This document shows, one piece after another, positions 1 to 5,301 of a stretch of DNA of 5,496 nt (positions within the stretch are counted from its first letter, which is position 1; each line of letters starts with the position of its first letter). Both the position numbers and the translations under genes were made by a program. The stretch comes from JACNKV01 sp964422145 (GTDB lineage: Bacteria; Fidelibacterota; Marinisomatia; Marinisomatales; JACNKV01). The notes below the pieces were generated by a model. That model was not told where the DNA came from, did no database searches, and worked only from the letters and a program-made list of their open reading frames with translations. The stretch is from contig CAYQZV010000035.1 in the NCBI GenBank assembly GCA_964422145.1, positions 1 to 5,496 on the forward strand, written 5' to 3'.

Positions 1-47
1 ATTAGCGGGCTGTTGGATTGATTGTAATACTGCCCCGAAAGGGCTTA

Positions 48-147
48 GTTCAACACAAAGATGCACTTGACCCACCTGCTTTCACAGGTTTTGCATCCGC
101 AGAAACAGCACCAGCTTAAAGGCTTGCAAGTACCCTAGGCGTTCTGT
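48..147 (+). other. possible attC-like recombination site (weak)
   Basis: An outer box GTTCAAC at 48-54 faces GTTCTGT at 141-147. Inside, ACTTG (65-69) pairs with CAAGT (127-131), followed by one extra A at 70 and a C71-G126 pair. Left and right spacers between the boxes are similar in length (10 and 9 bases). This is the order seen in integron attC sites. The outer boxes pair only at AAC/GTT plus two wobbles, which is tolerated because in an inserted array the right box belongs to the next cassette. A competing local hairpin, GATGCA/TGCATC (60-65 with 92-97) enclosing ACCTG/CAGGT (74-78 with 85-89), weakens the call. Confidence 0.25.
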
Positions 148-242
148 AATAATCAACATAGGAAAACAACTGTGAATTGGACAGTTTTCCAGGCAGCATC
201 TGTCATAATAATCCTCATTCCTGCAGCAGTGAACATCGACCA

Positions 243-491
243 ATGGATTCTCAGTCAAAATGCCAAAAAGATCACATCGCTGATATTGATTTCACATACG
301 ACCTCGCCAGGAAAGCAATCTATCGAATCAATTAGGCAGACGATTACCTCGCGCAGAGTATTGAACTGGATGCCCACCGATTGATAACTTCAGCTGGTTT
401 CCCGGTTGAAGGATTTGTACATCTAACTTTCAATAGATGTAATAAACTTGCTAGTAGAGATCCAGTATTTGAGCGTTCGGACAATAAGTAA
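243..491 (+). pseudogene. small unknown reading frame broken by one in-frame TAG
   Basis: From the ATG at 243 a frame runs 82 codons to TAA at 489-491, with a single interruption, TAG at 333-335. Without that stop it would encode about 82 residues with a plausible soluble composition, including DIDFTYDLARKAIYRIN before the stop and ADDYLAQSIELDAHRL after it. A CAG to TAG change would explain the break. I do not recognise a family. The frame is open upstream to 162, but there is no convincing ribosome binding site before 243. It ends 14 bases before an attC-like site, where a cassette gene is expected to end, and this is the main reason to list it. A GTG-started frame at 172-384 overlaps it in another frame, has AGGA eight bases upstream, and is the alternative. 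It could also be chance. Confidence 0.3.
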
Positions 492-505
492 ACGAGTGAG
501 GCAAA

Positions 506-558
506 ACAGAACAAATAAATCCAGCGGGACCACCATGGGCTGATTCATCGTGTTATAA
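506..558 (+). other. attC-like integron recombination site
   Basis: The left outer box ACAGAAC (506-512) faces GTTATAA (552-558), pairing at AAC/GTT plus one further pair. After a short unpaired spacer, ATAAAT (515-520) pairs with ATTCAT (543-548) except for one A/C mismatch. Then C521 is left unpaired, and CAGC (522-525) pairs perfectly with GCTG (539-542). The variable end is a short loop at 526-538. A single extrahelical base inside the inner box is characteristic of attC sites, and 53 bases is near the lower end of known attC lengths. It lies 14 bases after the stop codon of the broken frame at 243-491. A chance imperfect hairpin remains possible. Confidence 0.5.
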
Positions 559-576
559 GACAGCAACCTTTATCAA

Positions 577-596
577 AAATGTGCAATGTGACATTT
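577..596. promoter_or_regulatory. inverted repeat AAATGT-N8-ACATTT, possible operator
   Basis: A perfect 6-bp inverted repeat, AAATGT (577-582) and ACATTT (591-596), is separated by 8 bases in the leader of the SnoaL-like gene, 120 bases before its ATG. The arms equal the outer half-sites of the classic CRP-family consensus, but the spacing is 8 rather than 10, so it is not a canonical CRP site. No T-run follows, so it is not a terminator. The symmetry is seen directly; a regulatory role is inferred. Confidence 0.3.
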
Positions 597-664
597 ATTT
601 TAAGTCAGTGCACTCGAAGACCGGAGTAATGAAATGTCCTTTATACCTGATGCTTCAACTGTAA

Positions 665-707
665 GTTATCAGAAATAACCGGTTAATAATCATGGTGGCA
701 GATTAAC
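665..707. promoter_or_regulatory. cluster of four GTTA/TAAC half-sites before the SnoaL-like gene
   Basis: GTTA at 665, TAAC at 676, GTTA at 682 and TAAC at 704 form overlapping inverted repeats: GTTAT/ATAAC (665-669, 675-679), the perfect 10-bp palindrome TAACCGGTTA (676-685), and GTTAAT/ATTAAC (682-687, 702-707). The starts of paired half-sites are 11 and 22 bases apart, about one and two helical turns. The last arm abuts the ribosome binding site (708-713), so a bound repressor or an RNA hairpin could limit expression. Function is inferred from symmetry only. Confidence 0.3.
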
Positions 708-716
708 GAGGGAAAA

Positions 717-1145
717 ATGGATACCGAAGAAATAAGAATAGTGAATACATTCAACAACGCTATTAATGAGGGCAATGTTGAGCTGCTATCAAGCCTGATG
801 ACTGAAGATCATACATTTATAGATGCGGGGGGTAATGCTCATTCAGGTGTCCAGGAAATGACTGAAGGGTGGAAAGAATTTTTTCAAATGTTTCCCGATT
901 ATAAAAACAGTTTTAAAAATATTCTCCAAAATGGTAATCTGGTTGTAGCACTTGGAACAGCCAGCGGCACATATAATGGGAAGCGGGGACTTGTCAGTGA
1001 AAATCGAATTAATTGGTCAGCCGCCTGGAAGGTTATTGTAGAAAATAACAAGGTCAAATTATGGCAGGTTTATTCAGATTGGACTGAGGCCATTAAAATT
1101 ATAGAAGAGGATCAAAATTCTGATAAGTCGTCCAGCCGGCCTTAA
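717..1145 (+). CDS. SnoaL-like / NTF2-fold protein
   Basis: This 142-residue protein has the length and layout of the SnoaL-like (polyketide cyclase) branch of the NTF2 fold. An N-terminal helix with the typical pattern (FNNAINEGNVELLSSLMTED, residues 12-31) is followed by the first strand with a conserved-looking aspartate (FIDAGG, 34-39), a helix with GWKEFFQMFPDY (51-62), and four C-terminal strands (KNILQNGNLVVALGTASGTY, 67-86; INWSAAWKVIVENNKVKLW, 98-116; QVYSDW, 117-122). The fold is a cone-shaped pocket used by small-molecule isomerases, cyclases, hydrolases and non-catalytic binders, so the substrate cannot be read from sequence. No signal peptide is visible, so it is probably cytoplasmic. 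GAGGGA (708-713) is a good ribosome binding site for the ATG. The last 15 residues are charged or serine-rich and lie beyond the fold. It stands alone, after a long leader with possible operators. Confidence 0.85.
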   Translation: MDTEEIRIVNTFNNAINEGNVELLSSLMTEDHTFIDAGGNAHSGVQEMTEGWKEFFQMFPDYKNSFKNILQNGNLVVALGTASGTYNGKRGLVSENRINWSAAWKVIVENNKVKLWQVYSDWTEAIKIIEEDQNSDKSSSRP

Positions 1146-1417
1146 TGCACTATCCTGAAACGCACGACACGTTTGGCCTGAAAGCGACCGCAAGGATCAA
1201 TAAATGTATTTAAAGTCATGCCTGCAAGTAAAAATTGATTTGGATTAAATGAATGTTCGCTTTTGAAAACCTTAGGTATACGACTGACCCGACGATCATT
1301 CCGTCCAAAAACGCGTTCGCGTTGCCGGTCGGGAAGAAAATTGTTCAGCGTTTTTTGGCAGGTTATCGCCCTGTCGTAGGTTTTATTAGAATCAATAGCA
1401 TAATGAATATTTGCTGT
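1142..1417 (-). pseudogene. unexplained open frame on the minus strand, no start codon
   Basis: Reading the minus strand from 1417 down to the stop at 1144-1142 gives 91 codons without a stop, including NDRRVSRIPKVFKSEH, then FNPNQFLLAGMTLNTFIDP and the end RFQAKRVVRFRIVH. The composition is basic and fairly protein-like. No ATG, GTG or TTG lies near the beginning; the only ATG is about 25 codons from the end. If real, it is a gene remnant lacking its 5' end. It lies in a gene-free gap and ends in the stop codon of the SnoaL-like gene. I do not recognise a family, and an open frame of this length can arise by chance. Confidence 0.15.
1264..1368 (+). other. nested inverted repeats, possible degenerate attC-like site
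   Basis: An outer box TGAAAAC (1264-1270) faces GTTATCG (1362-1368), pairing C-G, A-T and A-T. Inside, ACG (1280-1282) and CTGA (1284-1287) pair with CGT (1349-1351) and TCAG (1345-1348), leaving A1283 as one extra base, as in attC inner boxes. TGAAAAC also matches 5 of 7 positions of the complement of GTTATAA at 552-558, the expected start of the same cassette. Against this, other stems compete: CCCGAC/GTCGGG (1288-1293, 1328-1333), TACGAC/GTCGTA (1279-1284, 1373-1378) and ACGC/GCGT (1311-1314, 1319-1322). It also lies 118 bases after the preceding stop codon rather than next to it. Confidence 0.25.
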
Positions 1418-1425
1418 TTATTAAA

Positions 1426-1433
1426 AAGGGGGT
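1426..1433 (+). promoter_or_regulatory. ribosome binding site supporting a TTG start
   Basis: AAGGGGGT differs from the ideal Shine-Dalgarno sequence AAGGAGGT at one base and stands six bases before the TTG at 1440. It decides for this non-ATG start, which also gives a complete N-terminal signal sequence to the protein. No ATG start near it is as well placed. Confidence 0.7.
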
Positions 1434-1439
1434 AGAGAA

Positions 1440-2663
1440 TTGAAATATTTATCACGATTGATAATCCTGTTAATGCTTTTTCTTCTTGTGTTTAATAGCT
1501 GCACTCAAATAGAAATGATACAAAAATTCAAAAGCGGCGAACCTGTTTTCGGACGGGACATCAGTATTATTCCTATTAAGTTAATGGAGCATAAAATTCT
1601 TGTAAGTGTAAAGCTTAATGAAAGTAAAAAGGATTTTAATTTTTTACTCGATACGGGCGCTCTGACATTTGTCAGTCAAAAGACAGCAAATGAACTCAAC
1701 CTGAAAAAAGGCGCTGAGATGCCAACCATGAAAAAAGCTGAATATGCCTATTTGACTAAATTGGACAGTATCACCTTAGGTGAAATGCAAATTAAAAATT
1801 TCGTTATCCCAATAATGGATATTCAAACAGTTTTCGATTCAAGTCTGACAGTAGACGGCTTTATTGGTTCAGATTTTCTCCGTTTTTTTAATACGACTAT
1901 CGATTATGAAAATAAACAAGTTATTTTAAAACAGAATAGAATTAAGCAAGATATTGATGAAGGAGAATATAAAGTTGAACTGGAAGTCCCTTTCCCGCTA
2001 AGATTTCCTACTGTTAATCTAAAAATAAATAATCTTGTAGAAATTGATGGAATAATCGACACAGGCTCACCATTTTCATTGGTATTGCCTCTTTCTTTTA
2101 TTGAAAAATTTGATCATTCTACACAAAAACAACTGATTAAATCTAAAGGAGCGATTGCAAAATGGCCTTCTACAACATCGGACTATAATTATCTTTTAAG
2201 AATACAGAATCTTAAACTGGGTGAATTTGAAATTACTAATTTTCCGATTTTGTTTGCAGAGTTACCGAAACAGTTTAATACGGCTTTGATAGGAAAAAGT
2301 TTTTTAGACCAATTTTTATTGACAATCAATTATCCTGAAAAGGAAATGATTCTCGACCCCAGGGAAAATTGTAATTTTGAAACGAATGTATTTTCTACCG
2401 GACTTGCTTTAAGAAAAAGTGAAGATAACAAAACATATGTAAAAGGTTTTTGGGAAGGTTCTCCGGCAGATAAGAATTCAATTCAAGTAAATGACGAAAT
2501 AGTTAAAATCAATAACAAAAATACTTCTGAGTTATCTATCAGAGAAATCAATTCCCTATTAGAAAACGATCAAATTAGAAGCATTGAACTTTCTCTAATA
2601 GAAAACAATAAGTTTCGGGAAGTAGATTTAATAAAAGCAATGCTATTCCCTAAAACTGAATAA
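1440..2663 (+). CDS. lipoprotein aspartyl protease: two retropepsin-like domains plus PDZ
   Basis: The 407-residue protein starts at TTG. Residues 1-20 are a signal sequence (basic K2/R6, hydrophobic 7-18) ending in FNSC with Cys21, an atypical lipobox, so export and lipid anchoring are likely. Two homologous aspartyl protease modules follow. Module 1 has FLLDTGA (68-74, Asp71) and DGFIGSDFL (139-147). Module 2 has GIIDTGS (204-210, Asp207) and ALIGKSFL (282-289). Each module ends in a matching strand (TTIDYENKQVIL and LTINYPEKEMIL). One chain could thus supply both catalytic aspartates, as a retroviral protease dimer does. Residues 321-400 resemble a PDZ domain, with GSPADKNSIQVNDEIVKIN (340-358). 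Similar Asp_protease_2 plus PDZ proteins occur in Bacteroidota; their substrates are mostly unknown. The gene is strongly AT-rich, unlike the genes downstream. Family is confident; substrate unknown. Confidence 0.9.
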   Translation: MKYLSRLIILLMLFLLVFNSCTQIEMIQKFKSGEPVFGRDISIIPIKLMEHKILVSVKLNESKKDFNFLLDTGALTFVSQKTANELNLKKGAEMPTMKKAEYAYLTKLDSITLGEMQIKNFVIPIMDIQTVFDSSLTVDGFIGSDFLRFFNTTIDYENKQVILKQNRIKQDIDEGEYKVELEVPFPLRFPTVNLKINNLVEIDGIIDTGSPFSLVLPLSFIEKFDHSTQKQLIKSKGAIAKWPSTTSDYNYLLRIQNLKLGEFEITNFPILFAELPKQFNTALIGKSFLDQFLLTINYPEKEMILDPRENCNFETNVFSTGLALRKSEDNKTYVKGFWEGSPADKNSIQVNDEIVKINNKNTSELSIREINSLLENDQIRSIELSLIENNKFREVDLIKAMLFPKTE

Positions 2664-2887
2664 TCATTCAACAAGTGGAGGATTTACTATTTATTATTCT
2701 GTTTCAGTGGATTAAATTATCACATTAATTAATAAATAATAAATAGATAAGCCTTACACTAATTTGCGCCTGATTGCGAGGGCTTGGTTTCAATCTGAAC
2801 GTTCGGATTTCCGTATCAAGGTGATTAGAATTTATACGTCTATTTCCCGTAACCTTGCAGCAGGTGATATTGATTGTTCGGCCACAT

Positions 2888-2893
2888 GAAGGA
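2888..2893 (+). promoter_or_regulatory. ribosome binding site deciding the methyltransferase start
   Basis: GAAGGA stands six bases before the ATG at 2900. It favours this start over an in-frame TTG at 2855, which would add 15 residues (beginning QQVILIVRPHEG) that do not belong to the methyltransferase fold and has no visible ribosome binding site. Confidence 0.6.
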
Positions 2894-2899
2894 ACGAGA

Positions 2900-3721
2900 A
2901 TGAACGGACGTTTGCCAAGCGATCAGTACGTCGACTCCAGGAAATTGTCAGCGCGAGCCAATCTGCACACCCTCCACAGCACAAATCCCCAAGGCTGGGA
3001 GAATTGGCTGTTCCAGCAGATTGTTTTGGACGGTGGTCTGACGGTAATGGACCTCGGCTGCGGTCCGGCCTGGCTGTGGCGGAATCATTGTACCAGCATC
3101 CCTGCCGGCTGTCTCCTCACGTTGACGGATGCATCCCCTGGAATGGTGTCTGAAGCGAAGGATGCCCTGTCCGATGAGCGGTTCCAATTCAGAGTTGTCA
3201 ACGCTCAGGAACTTCCATTTCCAGATGAGCATTTTGACTGTGTGACTGCGAATCACATGCTCTACCATGTGTCCGATCTGGATATGGCTCTCTCAGAAAT
3301 CGCTCGAGTGCTCACACCTCGCGGGAAGCTCTGCGCAGCGACCAACGGCACAGCGCACATGCGGCAGCTCTACGACCTCATCCGGCAAACCGTTCCCTCG
3401 TTCAGGTGTCTGTCTGCCTCGTTCACCCTTGAGAATGGGAGGGCTATGCTCGATCGTTGCTTTTCCGAGGTCTCAATCCGCAGATATGAAGACGGCCTTG
3501 TGGTCCCGGACGCTGAAGCGCTGTCGGCCTACGTTCGTTCCATGGGCAGTTTGGCAGACGCGACAGACGCGCAGTTTGATGAGATCGAAGAGGCCATCCA
3601 TGAACATATCCGCCGTGAAGGCGCGATGCGGATCGAGAAGGATGCGGGCCTGTTTATCGCGAGAAAACCCAGGGAGGCTGAACCATCGGCTTCAGGCGAC
3701 GCGGATAATCCACGCCGCTGA
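2900..3721 (+). CDS. class I SAM-dependent methyltransferase (Methyltransf_11 type)
   Basis: From the ATG at 2900 the protein has 273 residues. The SAM-binding glycine loop VMDLGCGPAWLW is at 49-60. The acidic residue at the end of the second strand is D77 in LTDASPGM (75-82), which would hold the ribose hydroxyls. NAQELPFPDEHFD (101-113) and ANHMLYHVSDL (117-127) are the usual adenine-side and strand-four motifs, and VLTPRGKL (137-144) is the turn before strand five. Together they mark a Rossmann-fold methyltransferase of the UbiE/Methyltransf_11 group. The C-terminal 125 residues are less conserved and should set the substrate, which I cannot name. No membrane segment or signal peptide is seen. 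The gene is much more GC-rich than the protease gene before it. The CPBP gene follows after 57 bases on the same strand and may be co-transcribed. A longer TTG-started form from 2855 is possible. Confidence 0.9.
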   Translation: MNGRLPSDQYVDSRKLSARANLHTLHSTNPQGWENWLFQQIVLDGGLTVMDLGCGPAWLWRNHCTSIPAGCLLTLTDASPGMVSEAKDALSDERFQFRVVNAQELPFPDEHFDCVTANHMLYHVSDLDMALSEIARVLTPRGKLCAATNGTAHMRQLYDLIRQTVPSFRCLSASFTLENGRAMLDRCFSEVSIRRYEDGLVVPDAEALSAYVRSMGSLADATDAQFDEIEEAIHEHIRREGAMRIEKDAGLFIARKPREAEPSASGDADNPRR

Positions 3722-3778
3722 AGAACAGATGTCGGACTGCCATATTTAACCCCCAATGCTAAACTAAATAATACACTT

Positions 3779-4819
3779 ATGAAGAAAATATTTGATACTA
3801 CGGTCATTTCCCCGAGGCAAGAAAAACAAGTCTGGATTACGCCGCATATGATTGCGTTGATCATTATTTGGCTGCTGACAACGACTGCTTTCGCAGTCAT
3901 GCTGTTTGACGGAGTCCGGGATACGGGTCAATTTTATGTTGCACGCCATATCATCCATGCTGCCTATGTCTTGATACTGTTCTGGTATCTCAGTCGAATT
4001 CCCTCGTCTTCAAATCAGCTGCCTGATCTTCGTCCGCTATTGTTTCCCAATCGTAGAATTGGAAGGATGATACCTGTCGTGGTTCTGGCTTTGCTGCTCT
4101 GGTCCGAGTTCTCTGGTAAGAGTATTGTTTTGCCCCTGCTGATAATCGCTGCAATCTGGGTGTTGATTGTTTGGCGTCGTGAAGTTGGGTTACACGCTGT
4201 CTTGATTGGTGTTGCAATTGCCGCTGCCGCCGGTCTGGCAGGGCTGCCATTTTATCAAAACCAATATATTGGAAAAGTACAATATATTTTATTTCTGATA
4301 TTTGTCATACCTATGTTCGTAGCCGGTGGTCTGCTAAGCAAACGCACCGGTTTTGTTGGAAGTCATCTTTTTACAAGACGCTACAAGAAAGCGGCGGTTG
4401 GTTTTTTGTGGGGCTGTTTGCTGTTTATTCCACTGGGTCTGGCCAACGCTGCCGCCGGTTCACCAGGTCCTTGGATGACCTGGGTGGATCACTGGTGGAT
4501 CCCTTGGACACAGCCCTGGTTCTCGGGAATTGTTGAGGAAACATGGTGGAGGCTGTTTTTGGTGAGTCTATGTTATTTCCTTTTGCGACCCGCATTCAAT
4601 AAAATTCCTACTGTCGCCTTTCTGTGTGCAGCGCTGTTCAGTGCAATCACCTTCGGCCTGGGTCATGGAGGAACGCTGCAGGAGAGATTCCTGATAACAG
4701 GATTACTTTATGGCTTGCCGATGGCGCTCATATTCATCAGGCGGGATTGGGAGCATGCAGTGGGTGCCCATTACATGATCAATATGATCCCAACGTTGAT
4801 GGCCTTCCTGGAGATCTGA
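3779..4819 (+). CDS. CPBP family intramembrane metalloprotease (Rce1/Abi type)
   Basis: This 346-residue membrane protein carries all three CPBP motifs in order: EETWWR (253-258; the EExxxR glutamates and arginine), FGLGH (292-296; FxxxH) and HYMIN (331-335; HxxxN). These residues bind the metal and activate water in Rce1-like glutamate proteases inside the membrane. About eight to ten hydrophobic segments are visible, around 22-44, 57-75, 97-110, 115-132, 138-156, 167-186, 206-224, 258-270, 278-295, 305-321 and 332-345. The N-terminal half lacks motifs and probably forms extra membrane helices, since the catalytic region alone is usually about 100 residues. Bacterial members process peptides or protect against bacteriocins; many have no known substrate. 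No clear ribosome binding site precedes the ATG, but the frame, the MKK start and the A/T-rich leader fit. The stop codon is three bases before an attC-like hairpin. Confidence 0.92.
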   Translation: MKKIFDTTVISPRQEKQVWITPHMIALIIIWLLTTTAFAVMLFDGVRDTGQFYVARHIIHAAYVLILFWYLSRIPSSSNQLPDLRPLLFPNRRIGRMIPVVVLALLLWSEFSGKSIVLPLLIIAAIWVLIVWRREVGLHAVLIGVAIAAAAGLAGLPFYQNQYIGKVQYILFLIFVIPMFVAGGLLSKRTGFVGSHLFTRRYKKAAVGFLWGCLLFIPLGLANAAAGSPGPWMTWVDHWWIPWTQPWFSGIVEETWWRLFLVSLCYFLLRPAFNKIPTVAFLCAALFSAITFGLGHGGTLQERFLITGLLYGLPMALIFIRRDWEHAVGAHYMINMIPTLMAFLEI

Positions 4820-4822
4820 AGC

Positions 4823-4951
4823 GTCGAACAACGCACTGGAGATCACCGGGCTATCGTGCGTTGAACTCGGGGTTGGTTTTGCGGCTGCAGTTGTTCTTGA
4901 GGCGAGGTCAGTTCAGCAGAGTCGTCCGGCGGCTTAGATTTGCCGTTCAGC
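4823..4951 (+). other. attC-like element, long imperfect inverted repeat
   Basis: The outer box GTCGAAC (4823-4829) faces GTTCAGC (4945-4951): five Watson-Crick pairs and one wobble of seven. The same hairpin register continues inward. CCGG at 4846-4849 pairs with 4926-4929, and TGAACT at 4862-4867 pairs with AGTTCA at 4910-4915, so pairing extends over the whole element rather than at one spot. A short local alternative also exists, CAACGCAC/GTGCGTTG (4829-4836 with 4856-4863). Length (129 bases), box order and position just after a stop codon fit attC sites of long, environmental type. From memory it resembles attC-like repeats of Chloroflexota-type metagenomes, which I cannot verify here. 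The box bases differ somewhat from consensus, so the site may be decayed. Confidence 0.55.
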
Positions 4952-5088
4952 CCTCATTTGTCATACCGCATTTTTGAGAGGATGTCATTTTGTTCTTTTC
5001 TTTTACAACCCGAACTCTCGCTTTACCCGGTATCGCCAATGTCGAGAGATGGATGGACTGACAGCAAATATGACAGAAACGTCTTTGA

Positions 5089-5301
5089 CCTGGGGGCGGA
5101 AAAAATGGATATGCGAAAATTGCTGTCTCGGTACTCATTTCTGACTATTTTAAAAATGGCATTGAGCGGATTGGATGGCACTGTGTCAGCACCAATAGAG
5201 CTTCGATAGAAACAGCGGATCGTTGCGGATTGAACCATGTGCTGAGATATGACGCCTATTATCCCTATCCTCCAATCGAAAATGTTATGATCTGGATTTG
5301 A
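5089..5301 (+). pseudogene. C-terminal remnant of a GNAT-family N-acetyltransferase
   Basis: A frame open from 5089 to TGA 5299-5301 encodes 70 residues without a start codon. It contains GYAKIAVSVLISDYFKNG (residues 7-24) and IGWHCVSTNRASIETADRCG (28-47), ending in YDAYYPYPPIENVMIWI. The first matches the acetyl-CoA pyrophosphate loop and following helix of GNAT enzymes (usually R/Q-x-x-G-x-G/A). The second matches strand five with the N-x-x-S-x-x-x-A-x-x-x-G motif. The loop is incomplete. A neighbouring frame reads FDLGAE at 5084-5101, a possible match to the strand before the loop, so a short deletion with frameshift may have occurred near 5100. Stops (TGA 5071-5073 and 5086-5088) close the frame upstream, and I cannot find the N-terminal half. 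It is probably not functional. It follows the attC-like element, so it may be the relic gene of the next cassette. Confidence 0.6.

Noticed and set aside
1..119. Short open frame ending at TAA 117-119
   Set aside because: Only 37 codons between stops, no start codon with a ribosome binding site, and it overlaps the hairpins.
172..384. GTG-started frame of 70 codons with a hydrophobic stretch
   Set aside because: AGGA lies upstream, but the translation has no recognisable motif and ends far from the attC-like site. The overlapping frame to 491 has a more protein-like composition. Kept only as an alternative.
1253..1435. 60-codon + strand frame before the protease gene
   Set aside because: No ribosome binding site, no recognisable family, and it runs across the inverted repeats of the gap. 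It ends inside the ribosome binding region of the protease gene.
2666..2807. Possible attC site after the protease stop (ATTCAAC ... GTTCGGA)
   Set aside because: Only AAC/GTT plus wobbles pair in the outer boxes and about four pairs (GATT/AATC) form inside. The left box does not complement any plausible cassette start upstream. Too weak to list as a site.
3267..3749. 160-codon frame overlapping the methyltransferase
   Set aside because: It is in another frame of a GC-rich gene whose own frame carries all SAM-binding motifs; the translation is rich in R, S and P, with no domain.
3529..4250. Antisense frames opposite the methyltransferase and CPBP genes
   Set aside because: They overlap well supported genes, and none shows a motif or a ribosome binding site.
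4624..5238. Frames across the CPBP end and the attC-like region, both strands
   Set aside because: Their translations lack domains. The only convincing protein signal there is the GNAT C-terminus in a different frame (5089-5301).
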